Shown here piece by piece: positions 5,613-12,252 of a stretch of DNA of 20,071 nucleotides (positions are counted from its first letter, which is position 1; each line of letters begins with the position of its first letter). The position numbers and the translations under genes are program-made. The DNA comes from Candidatus Zixiibacteriota bacterium (GTDB lineage Bacteria > Zixibacteria > MSB-5A5 > CAIYYT01): positions 1 through 20,071 of the forward strand of contig JAPLUP010000469.1 of the NCBI GenBank assembly GCA_026397575.1, read 5' to 3'. The notes beneath the pieces are model-generated. The model had not been told where the DNA came from and ran no database searches. It saw only the letters and a program-made list of their open reading frames with translations.

Positions 5613-6539
5613 GTTAGCCCCAGTCTCACGATACTTGACCCTCGCCTTCTTGAAGAACTCCGGATCCGCTTGCGCCTGAGAAACGAGCCACGCGACAAAG
5701 CTCTCGCTGTACTGACGTGAGGCGAATTTAGGCTTGTACGAAAACTTTAGGTTGTCGTCGATACCGTGGACATGGCGAATCGCGACAACGTCGTAGGAGT
5801 TGAACTCGGAGCCAGCTGGCAGTTGCTTGCGGACCTCGGACATAACCTCCTTCTGCCGAAAAGGGTGGGAACTGTCCGGGTCCACGAGACGATAGGCCGG
5901 AGCAGCCGGGTCGTCTGTGATTTTGATGGGTGCCGCGTCAGGCGAATCCGACTGGCGAACGTCGGGAGGCAAGACGGAGACTTGCGACCCTGCAGGGGCT
6001 TGAACGACCTTCCGGACTCCAGCAAGCCAATCTCTTCTAATGGACTCGAGTTTGCGTTCCAAGGCGCTGGCGATGTCTTCGGTTGTGCCCGGCTCGCTCT
6101 TCGCGCCGTGACGAAAGTAGACTGTGCCCTGACCGAACGCAGTCCGCTGTTTGCCTCCTTCGATGGCGAAGGTACCGGGCTTGGCGAAGACGGTTGGTAT
6201 CGCGCTCGGCTTGATGAGCCAGCCCAGCAATGTATGCCCTGCTTTCTCGGCCTCGCAGATCTCAAAGTCCGGGACGGAAGTCTGCGCGTAGCGATGGATC
6301 CGATCCGTGATGGTGGCGGGATCGATCATCCGAAGAGTAGTGAGATCGTTCCCTGTCGGCTCCCCACGGCTGTTCAGTCCGAAGAGGATTATGCCACCGC
6401 CGGAATTCGCTATGGCAATGAAGTCCTTGATCATTTCGCACCAGGCCTGGTCAGACGCGACATCAAGCGATTCCTTGAATTCGATCTGTCTGGACTCTCG
6501 TTGCGCCGCGAGTGCCTTGGCAAGTAACGCCTCGCTCAC
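5607..6539 (-). CDS. AlbA_2 (Schlafen-type) putative DNA-binding protein
   Basis: The product is 310 residues from a GTG at 6539, chosen for AGAGG four bases upstream; a TTG at 6602 would add 21 residues. Residues 1-160 form an AlbA_2 domain: IEFKES (19-24), IAIANSGGGIILFGL (41-55) and YFRHGAKSEP (141-150), which are its hallmark blocks. The family is found in transcription regulators, Schlafen-like proteins and defence-associated proteins. A proline-rich linker (about 180-225) leads to a C-terminal domain (226-310) with SHPFRQKEVMSEVRKQLP and FNSYDVVAIRHVHGI, which looks like a winged-helix-type module but was not identified. The gene separates two paralogous lipoprotein genes on the same strand and ends in an attC-like box, so it may be a later insertion. 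No promoter was recognised. Confidence 0.78.
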   Translation of the reverse strand: MSEALLAKALAAQRESRQIEFKESLDVASDQAWCEMIKDFIAIANSGGGIILFGLNSRGEPTGNDLTTLRMIDPATITDRIHRYAQTSVPDFEICEAEKAGHTLLGWLIKPSAIPTVFAKPGTFAIEGGKQRTAFGQGTVYFRHGAKSEPGTTEDIASALERKLESIRRDWLAGVRKVVQAPAGSQVSVLPPDVRQSDSPDAAPIKITDDPAAPAYRLVDPDSSHPFRQKEVMSEVRKQLPAGSEFNSYDVVAIRHVHGIDDNLKFSYKPKFASRQYSESFVAWLVSQAQADPEFFKKARVKYRETGANV

Positions 6540-6748
6540 GATTCCTCTTACTGGTGACGTGTAACAGTGATTCGATTGATCCGCATAAGATGCGGAGTTC
6601 AAGTTTCCTATTCGCTAGCCCGCTTTCGCTCTCAACAGCCATGCCAACCCCTCACCAAAGATAGTCGAATGTAACCAAAATGCAACTATTCCAAATTCAA
6701 GTCAATCACAAATACGATGTCGTACTGCCTCCCCAGCAGCGCCACAAC

Positions 6749-7327
6749 TCAGTTTGGTTCACCATCGCCACCCTCTTTGGACGTCTGCCCATTGATATGA
6801 ACGGTACAGGCCTTGAACTGTGGTGGATTGGCCACGGGGTTCAATTGAAGGTCGAAGAAACTAAACGGCAGGAACGGGTAGTCGAATGTGTTCAGCAGAA
6901 ATGTCGTATCCGGTGCGGTCGGGCCAACCGTAAAATAGATCGTGGCGAGCAGACCGCGACCGGTCGCAACTGCGGCAGAATCGTCAATGACACCGATCGC
7001 AAGCGTGTCGGCTTTGGCAAGAACATTTTTGAACATAAATTGATCGGCGCGGCTGTCGCGGAAGGAGACCGAATCTAAACGCAGGATTGAGGAGGGAAAC
7101 AACATCGGCACGTTGATTGCGGACAGAGAGACTTCGTTATCGAAGTTGACCGGCACCGTAAAAAACTCTCCGGTCGCAACCTCAATCTTTTCGGGCAAGT
7201 AGACGCGGTTGGTAATCGTTTCCGGCTCGCTGCTCTTGCTGCACCCGACAATTCCAGCGCCTATTAGAAAAAACAGTGTGACGAAAACGCCGCCAAATCG
7301 CAAAATCTGAACTCTGCTCCACATCAT
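6749..7327 (-). CDS. Lipoprotein with cohesin-like domain, paralogue 2
   Basis: The 192-residue product starts at tandem ATGs (7327, 7324), as in paralogue 1. Signal peptide with lipobox IVGC (Cys29), then SKSSEPE. The mature sequence parallels the 4629-5243 product throughout: YLPEKIEVATGEFFTVPVNF, DNEVSLSAINVPMLFPSSIL, LDSVSFRDSRADQFMFKNV, IGVIDDS, GRGLLATIYFTVG, then PDTTFLLNTFDYPFLPFSFF. The repeated beta-strand pattern and the G-GLLAT-F block support a cohesin-like fold. Paralogue 2 ends soon after HINGQ, showing that the longer tail of paralogue 1 is not conserved. It is divergently placed from the flavodiiron gene. No dockerin ligand has been shown; the binding role is inferred from fold resemblance only. 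Confidence 0.77.
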   Translation of the reverse strand: MMWSRVQILRFGGVFVTLFFLIGAGIVGCSKSSEPETITNRVYLPEKIEVATGEFFTVPVNFDNEVSLSAINVPMLFPSSILRLDSVSFRDSRADQFMFKNVLAKADTLAIGVIDDSAAVATGRGLLATIYFTVGPTAPDTTFLLNTFDYPFLPFSFFDLQLNPVANPPQFKACTVHINGQTSKEGGDGEPN

Positions 7328-7439
7328 AGCTGAATAGATTACGCGTCACATTGCCATTTGTCCAATGCTTTTTTCGGTTACCGCGATGATCGTTCCGCAG
7401 GAAGCGTTGTATTAGTGCATACGAATACTACAAAAGCAG

Positions 7440-7467
7440 TTGCCAATCGTACCATAGTTGGTATTAT
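7440..7467 (+). promoter_or_regulatory. Sigma-70-type promoter of the flavodiiron gene
   Basis: TTGCCA (7440-7445), a 16-nt spacer and TATTAT (7462-7467), each one mismatch from consensus. The predicted start near 7474 leaves a leader of about 16 nt carrying GGAGG at 7481-7485. Confidence 0.6.
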
Positions 7468-7489
7468 ACGCAGCTTGAGTGGAGGATAT

Positions 7490-8686
7490 ATGAATTCTGT
7501 TGAATTGACCAGGAGAGTTTTCTGGGTGGGGGCGGCAGACCCCGATTTGCGTGTATTCGATATCGTCGTTAAGACGGATTACGGAACAACCTACAATTCC
7601 TATCTGCTCTTGGGAGAAAAGGTAGCTCTGATCGATGCGGTCAAAGAGGGTTTCGAGAATCTTTTCTTCGCCCGCATTGAAGAACACGTGCCCCTGGAAC
7701 GGATCGACTATCTGATCGTCAATCACACCGAACCTGACCACTCCGGTGCGACCAAGCTACTCCTGGCACGCAACCCCAAGATCAAGCTCGTCTGCTCCAA
7801 ACCGGCGGTGCCGTTCTTAAAGAACATCGTCAACGACGAATCAGTGGCGATCGACGGTGTCAAAGGGGGCGACCGTCTCGATCTGGGAGGGCTATCACTC
7901 GAGTTTATCTCGGCTCCATTTATGCACTGGCCGGATACTATGTTTACCTATTGCCCTGAAGAGAAGATTCTCTTCCCGTGCGACGGGTATGCGGCACATT
8001 TCGCCCCCTATGAATCAATCTTCTCCAAAGCGGGGGACAAAGTGCATGAGAAGGAGGCATGGCACTACTATGACGCGATCATGCGCCCGTATGCGTCCTT
8101 CTGCCGCAAGGCATCGCAGGCCGTGATTGGCATGGATATTGATATCGTTGCGCCATCGCATGGGCCAATCAACCGCGACGAACCGAAGCATTTCATCGAG
8201 AAATATCTGGAATGGACAGCCCCAAAGCCAAGTGGCGACAAAAAGCGCGTCCTAATTGCTTTTGCCAGCTCTTATGGAAATACCAGAATGATGGCGCAGG
8301 AGATCGACCAGGCGCTCCAGCAGGCCGGTATGGCAACCACAATGGTGGACTTGGCTCATATTCAGGCGAAGGAGTTGCGCGATCATTATGAGGCGGCTGA
8401 CGCGATTCTCTTTGGTACACCGACTTTCGTTGGCGATGTGGTCAAGCCGGTGTGGGATGCCGCGCAACTTCTGATGACCGTTTCGAGCGTTGGCAAGAAG
8501 GCTGCCGTGTTCGGTTCCTATGGTTGGGGAGGGCAAGCGGTGGACATACTGGAATCATACCTTGAAAGCCTTAAGCTCAAAGTGCACAAGCCCGGCGTGA
8601 AGGCAAGACTGGTTCCATCGCCGACGGAATTGGAAGAATGCAGACGTTTTGCTGAGGCGTTCAGTGGATTTGTGCAGCAGGGATAG
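7490..8686 (+). CDS. Class A flavodiiron protein (oxygen/NO reductase)
   Basis: The product is 398 residues from the ATG at 7490 with GGAGG four bases before it; the open frame reaches back to 7358 but that part lies in the promoter. Residues 1-245 are a metallo-beta-lactamase-like domain with every diiron ligand: His79, Glu81, Asp83 in NHTEPDHSG, His146 in APFMHWPDTMFTY, Asp165 in FPCDGYAAH and His224 in PSHGP. Residues 252-398 are a flavodoxin domain with the FMN phosphate loop ASSYGNT (259-265). There is no C-terminal rubredoxin or flavin reductase extension, so it is class A and needs an external rubredoxin-like donor. These cytoplasmic enzymes reduce O2 to water or NO to N2O and protect anaerobes. 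It has its own promoter and appears monocistronic. Confidence 0.95.
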   Translation: MNSVELTRRVFWVGAADPDLRVFDIVVKTDYGTTYNSYLLLGEKVALIDAVKEGFENLFFARIEEHVPLERIDYLIVNHTEPDHSGATKLLLARNPKIKLVCSKPAVPFLKNIVNDESVAIDGVKGGDRLDLGGLSLEFISAPFMHWPDTMFTYCPEEKILFPCDGYAAHFAPYESIFSKAGDKVHEKEAWHYYDAIMRPYASFCRKASQAVIGMDIDIVAPSHGPINRDEPKHFIEKYLEWTAPKPSGDKKRVLIAFASSYGNTRMMAQEIDQALQQAGMATTMVDLAHIQAKELRDHYEAADAILFGTPTFVGDVVKPVWDAAQLLMTVSSVGKKAAVFGSYGWGGQAVDILESYLESLKLKVHKPGVKARLVPSPTELEECRRFAEAFSGFVQQG

Positions 8687-8784
8687 GGCATGCTTTCTGC
8701 TAAAGCACAAACAAGAATGAACCGATACTCTATCATGTATGTTGGCTGGCGCCTGTACTGAAAGTTCTGAGGATGAAAAAGCGC

Positions 8785-8812
8785 TTGACAGAGCCTGAGA
8801 AAAGATTATGCT
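8785..8812 (+). promoter_or_regulatory. Sigma-70-type promoter, probably for the RRM gene
   Basis: Perfect TTGACA (8785-8790), a 16-nt spacer and TATGCT (8807-8812, four of six). It is the best promoter match upstream of the RRM gene on this strand. Confidence 0.45.
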
Positions 8813-8824
8813 TACGGATATGCT

Positions 8825-8858
8825 GACAGCGGGAAGCGCTGCCAAGATTGTTTGTTTT
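8825..8858 (+). terminator. Possible attenuator hairpin just after the promoter
   Basis: GACAGCG (8825-8831) pairs with CGCTGCC (8837-8843) with one mismatch around GGAAG, followed after five bases by a T-rich run. It would lie at the very 5' end of the leader, so it could be an attenuator or simply mRNA structure. Confidence 0.3.
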
Positions 8859-9182
8859 TCCGGGATTTATCTGCTGAGTTATCCATCGACAGTTATCGTT
8901 GCAAGGCCTGTTGCCTCTGTGTGTTCGGCGGTAATGCTGAGTTCTTGCCGACAGCTTCATAGCGCATGTGAATCGGTATTATCTCGGGTGAATCGTTCAC
9001 CTTACAATGGTGTATCAGACACTTTGATTTCTAATTGAAACTTCCCCCTGACCGCATGGGACTATGAGCGCTCGCGCGGGTCTGAACCCTCAAGCGCAAT
9101 TGGTCATTGCTGTGCGACCTGAAGTTGAAAGGAGCCGTAAGACACGGAGTAGCACATCTTAACTTGAATGGAACACGGTAAC

Positions 9183-9211
9183 TCTCGACGGGCCTGTTTG
9201 GCCTGCCGAGA
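9183..9211 (+). promoter_or_regulatory. Leader hairpin upstream of the RRM start
   Basis: TCTCGACGGGCC and GGCCTGCCGAGA form a 12-step stem (one A-C mismatch, one G-U) around TGTTT. It ends 15 nt before the GGAGG at 9227-9231 region, close enough to influence translation, which is typical of autoregulated or cold-inducible RNA-binding protein genes. Function is inferred. Confidence 0.4.
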
Positions 9212-9235
9212 ATAGATAACTTTCTGGAGGAACAA

Positions 9236-9550
9236 ATGAATATCTACGTGGGAAACCTCGCACGCGAAGCCAGTGAAGATGACTTGCGCGCCATCTTCGC
9301 CGAATTCGGACAGGTCAGCAAAGTGACCATTCTTAAGGACAGATTGAGCGGCGAGCCGAGAGGTTTCGGATTTGTCGAAATGTCTTCGCCGGAAGAGGCC
9401 AAAGCCGCTATCGAAGGCGCTAACGGGCGGCAACTCAAGGGTCAGTCACTTCGGGTCAACGAAGCACGCCCGCGCGAAGACAACCCCGATCGTGGCGGTG
9501 ATCGTCCGAGACGTCCTGGTGGTGGTGGCGGTGGTCGTCGCGGCTGGTAA
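9236..9550 (+). CDS. RRM-domain RNA-binding protein
   Basis: The 104-residue product starts at an ATG 4-5 nt after TGGAGGAAC. It is one RNA recognition motif (residues 1-80) with RNP2 IYVGNL (2-7) and RNP1 RGFGFVEM (42-49), each with the aromatic residues that stack on RNA. A basic, glycine-rich tail follows (ending RRPGGGGGGRRGW). This is the layout of small bacterial RRM proteins such as cyanobacterial Rbp, which are often cold-induced single-stranded RNA binders or chaperones. The tail and domain size match family norms, so the gene is intact. A strong hairpin follows at 9598-9627 and the next gene is convergent, so it is monocistronic. Confidence 0.94.
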   Translation: MNIYVGNLAREASEDDLRAIFAEFGQVSKVTILKDRLSGEPRGFGFVEMSSPEEAKAAIEGANGRQLKGQSLRVNEARPREDNPDRGGDRPRRPGGGGGGRRGW

Positions 9551-9597
9551 ACCCAGAAACTGCAACCAAATCGCCGTCATGGCGGCTGATTGATACC

Positions 9598-9627
9598 GTG
9601 CCGTACTCCTCATGAGGGGTACGGCAC
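9598..9627. terminator. Strong hairpin between convergent genes, probable terminator
   Basis: GTGCCGTACTCCTC and GAGGGGTACGGCAC form a near-perfect 14-step stem (one G-U) with a tight loop. The T-tract is poor on both sides, so termination efficiency is uncertain. Its place between convergent genes suggests use in both directions. Confidence 0.6.
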
Positions 9628-9679
9628 TCTTGCTCGTACCACATTCTCATCGTACTTGGGCCGTGGTAATGGGCTTCGT

Positions 9680-11083
9680 TTATACTCCTGCCAACGTCTT
9701 TTCGAAAGTCACTGCACCAAGGCAGGAGTCCACCAGGAAGTAGCTTTCCGGATGAAACGGCGCGTAAAACAGAGAGACTTCCTCAAACGGCAGGTCCGCC
9801 AGAGTGCGGGGAAGCTCTTCGGTTTTTCCAACTACCTCACGCATCAACGCCACATGCGCCAGCGCCCCGGCTTCAGCTATTCCGACCGCAACCGGCAGGT
9901 AGTTTTCCTTCAACTCTCGTGATTCAAACATAGGCAGCTTCGACATCGCGCAGGAGATGCGCCGGGTGAGGCGGTACAGTGCCTCGAAATTCTTGATTCG
10001 AAATGCCGGCACACATATAGCCCCGGCATTCTCGCTGCCGCCGAATCTTATCCTGAAAACATTCATCTGCTCGGCAGGAAGTCTGAACATCCAGAAGGGA
10101 AAGTATTGTTCATCGACGTTCGCCGATCCCTGAACCGATAAAATCCGGCGATTCAACTCCGGACAATCCTCAAGAACCGTCAATTGCTGACAGTTCCGGC
10201 AAATATAGACATACGATCGGGTATCCGGCAACTGTTCGCCGCAGTTGCGGCAACGGTGCAATTCCACACCCAAACGGCCCAACTCGGCTGATTGTTGCTG
10301 GTCTGCAATCTGCAATTGCTCGGAGATGCCGTCGCTGCAACTATAGACGATTCGACCGGTCAATCCATCCAGCACGAAGCTCCTCGTCTTGCCCCTCACA
10401 TTGGCTTCCGCCAAGAAGTAGGGGAAGTTGATGAGCGACAGCACCGGACGAAGCAGCAGCGAGATGTTCACACCAGACTCTTCTGCTGAGATATGATTCA
10501 GTTGCTCAACCGCCCGATTAGCCTTGGTGATGGCATCCTGCCAGGGTGTCTCGATACTTAACAACTCAAAACCGAGCTGCAAGTGCTCCTCGCTGTACGG
10601 CATCGTCTTAACATACTCGGGTCGTTCGCCGAGACTGTAGGGTATGATTTCCGGCAAACCACCGGCGGCAATCGTGACGTCATACGGCGATAGCATCGTC
10701 TCGACCTTCTTCAGATCGGTGGCCGTTTCCGTGTTCGTCTCCTCATTATAGTTGATGCGCGTTTCCTTGCGGTGGCGCAGCCTCAATAGGATGGCGTCGA
10801 TTTTCCAATACGGAAAATAGAACTTGCGAACACTGTCGAGAGAGTGGGTCAGTGGCTCAGCGTTGCCCTTCAGATGGCGATCAATGTGAAAACGCACATC
10901 CTTGTCAAGTAACTTCGCTTTGACAACATACACCGGTGGTGTAGCCGGAGTAAGAATCCTCAGCACCGAGCAACAACTCGAGCACGAGGTCGTTAGGAAA
11001 TCCGACTCCAATTCGAGTTCCGCCCCGCAGGCCGGGCAGCTTGTGGCGATATAGAACCCGCGCTTAGCTTTGACCGGTATCAT
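9680..11083 (-). CDS. Zinc-ribbon protein of unknown function, partner of the SPFH gene
   Basis: The 467-residue product has no signal peptide or membrane helix. Two zinc ribbons are visible: Cys16-Cys19/Cys34-Cys37 (CPACG...CSSC) and Cys278-Cys281/Cys295-Cys298 (CRNCG...CRNC). An aromatic motif recurs three times: KFYFPYWKID (88-95), LINFPYFLAEANV near 220 and QYFPFWMFRL near 350. This suggests three related modules. The start codon lies 20 nt inside the upstream SPFH gene, so the two are translationally coupled and probably act together. Bacillus ydjGHI-type loci likewise pair an SPFH/zinc-ribbon protein with further zinc-ribbon proteins in a membrane-stress complex; that comparison rests on gene context, not demonstrated homology. 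The exact function is unknown. Confidence 0.8.
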   Translation of the reverse strand: MIPVKAKRGFYIATSCPACGAELELESDFLTTSCSSCCSVLRILTPATPPVYVVKAKLLDKDVRFHIDRHLKGNAEPLTHSLDSVRKFYFPYWKIDAILLRLRHRKETRINYNEETNTETATDLKKVETMLSPYDVTIAAGGLPEIIPYSLGERPEYVKTMPYSEEHLQLGFELLSIETPWQDAITKANRAVEQLNHISAEESGVNISLLLRPVLSLINFPYFLAEANVRGKTRSFVLDGLTGRIVYSCSDGISEQLQIADQQQSAELGRLGVELHRCRNCGEQLPDTRSYVYICRNCQQLTVLEDCPELNRRILSVQGSANVDEQYFPFWMFRLPAEQMNVFRIRFGGSENAGAICVPAFRIKNFEALYRLTRRISCAMSKLPMFESRELKENYLPVAVGIAEAGALAHVALMREVVGKTEELPRTLADLPFEEVSLFYAPFHPESYFLVDSCLGAVTFEKTLAGV

Positions 11084-11987
11084 CGCGCTTCACTGCCTTA
11101 CCGCACTTGCCGCAGAACTTCGAGCCGGGAATCATTTCCGCCTGGCAGTTCGGGCAGAGTTCCTTGGCATCCAAACGAAGCCCGCAGAACAGACAATACA
11201 CGGCCTCGGATGGCAATTCCTTGTGGCAGGAGGGACAGAAATTCTGTACGATCATCTGGTGTCCGCAACGGTAGCAATAGCGCGACTGTTCCGGCGTGTC
11301 AGTATGGCATTTTGGGCAGGTAACGGTGGCCACCGGCTCTTTTCTCAACTCCTGCTGCTCCGGCGCAAACACTTTGTTCATCATCGTCGGCACCATGAGT
11401 CCGACGCCTGCCGCCATTCCCATCGTATTGCCGGTCGCGCCGGCAATTCCAGAAGTAGCCAGGCCTTTTGCCATCTCGAACTTGAAAAACTTATCGAGAT
11501 CACCAACCGCTTCCATTCCTGATCGCTGGTCAATCATCTTGCCGACCTCGTCGGGAGGTGTGATCGAGGAAATGAAGAAGTCGATCAGTTCAAGGCCATA
11601 CTTCGAAAATTCGTCAGCGACTCCCTTCTTGAAATCCTCAGCAATCTTTTCGTATTGCCCGGGGAGATCCAAAATCGAATCCAGCTTCTCGCCCAGCAGA
11701 TCGTTCATCCGGGCGATAATCACATCGCGGAGATAATCCTGAATATCATCGGTCGTGTACAACGCCTGCCGGCCAACGATAGAGTTTAGGAAGACCATCG
11801 GCTGGGCAATACGAAGGGTATAAGCGCCGTGGCCACGCAACCGTACGAGTCCGAGCTTGCTGTCCTCAAAAGTCACCGGGTCTTTGGTGCCCCATTTGAG
11901 ATTGGTGAACACCTTTAGGTTGACAAAATAAACCTCGGCGCGAAACGGCGAGTTAAAGCCAAAAGGAAAAGCGAGCAACCGGGTCAA
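11064..11987 (-). CDS. SPFH-domain protein with three C-terminal zinc ribbons, N-terminus apparently lost
   Basis: The 307-residue frame begins at a TTG (11987) with no ribosome-binding site and a TAA four codons upstream. It starts in the middle of the YdjI-like SPFH fold: PFGFNSPFRAEVYFVNLKVF, TNLKWGTKDPVTF, IVGRQALYTTDDIQDYLRDV, then ITPPDEVGKMIDQRSGMEAV with GDLDKFFKF. Family members carry about 85 further N-terminal residues (including the ESQ..VF..G.....GPG.Y.L block). None of that is found in any frame of 11988-12252. After a glycine/methionine-rich hydrophobic stretch (178-205) come three zinc ribbons with CxxC pairs at 224/227-238/241, 251/254-265/268 and 278/281-292/295. SPFH proteins form membrane-associated oligomers. 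This copy may be a 5'-truncated pseudogene, or may still be made as a short form. Confidence 0.75.
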   Translation of the reverse strand: MTRLLAFPFGFNSPFRAEVYFVNLKVFTNLKWGTKDPVTFEDSKLGLVRLRGHGAYTLRIAQPMVFLNSIVGRQALYTTDDIQDYLRDVIIARMNDLLGEKLDSILDLPGQYEKIAEDFKKGVADEFSKYGLELIDFFISSITPPDEVGKMIDQRSGMEAVGDLDKFFKFEMAKGLATSGIAGATGNTMGMAAGVGLMVPTMMNKVFAPEQQELRKEPVATVTCPKCHTDTPEQSRYCYRCGHQMIVQNFCPSCHKELPSEAVYCLFCGLRLDAKELCPNCQAEMIPGSKFCGKCGKAVKRDDTGQS

Positions 11988-12153
11988 TGTTGCCGGTTAT
12001 GCCTGCTGAGAGAGTCGTCAAAGATTGGCGACAACTTGAAGAGCCAAGAGCGCCCCATAGGTACTGCTGAAAGACCCGCCTGAACGCGCCGGCAGGAATC
12101 GTTTCCTGACCACGCCTGAGCAGGATAGAAAGTAGCATTGTAGCATTTTTCTC
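11988..12153. other. Gene-free sequence joined to the truncated SPFH gene
   Basis: No family-like coding sequence in any frame. It contains a perfect hairpin CAGGAA-TCGT-TTCCTG (12093-12108) flanked by direct repeats of CGCCTGA (12078-12084 and 12112-12118 region). This could be dispersed repeat DNA that replaced the missing gene end. Confidence 0.4.
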
Positions 12154-12182
12154 TTGACAAGCTGGTCAGTAGTGGTTATTTT
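12154..12182 (+). promoter_or_regulatory. Sigma-70-type promoter of the propeller protein gene
   Basis: Perfect TTGACA (12154-12159), a 17-nt spacer and TATTTT (12177-12182). A leader of about 65 nt carries GGAG at 12241-12244, eight bases before the ATG. Confidence 0.6.
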
Positions 12183-12252
12183 GGTCTCAGGTGGGGACCG
12201 AGATTAGATCACCACAACCTGCACCAGTCCCCATTTATTTGGAGCATTCTAT

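Larger units (their letters stand above)
8687..9235 (+). other. 549-bp gene-free region, probable long leader of the RRM gene
   Basis: No convincing gene: the 76-codon frame at 8808-9038 lacks a ribosome-binding site and family features. The region holds a TTGACA-type promoter, a hairpin followed by a T-rich tract and a hairpin beside the ribosome-binding site, listed separately. This suggests a leader of about 415 nt. Confidence 0.45.

Noticed and set aside
7328..7380. Minus-strand promoter TTGGAC...TAATCT for the cohesin-like lipoprotein
   Set aside because: An 18-nt spacer and a poor -10 make it no better than chance, although the CTATT element near both paralogue starts is noted.
7358..7489. 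N-terminal extension of the flavodiiron frame
   Set aside because: It spans the promoter at 7440-7467; the ATG at 7490 has a Shine-Dalgarno and puts the iron ligands at the usual residue numbers.
8691..8707. TGCTTT/AAAGCA hairpin after the flavodiiron gene as a terminator
   Set aside because: AT-rich six-base stem with no T-run; too weak to call.
8808..9038. 76-codon plus-strand frame in the long gap before the RRM gene
   Set aside because: No ribosome-binding site, no family resemblance, Ser/Cys/Val-rich chance-like composition, and overlap with a leader hairpin.
11953..12138. 61-codon minus-strand frame that could supply the missing SPFH N-terminus by frameshift
   Set aside because: Its residues do not match the conserved N-terminal block of the SPFH family; only a short TGNI-like run near the junction is suggestive.
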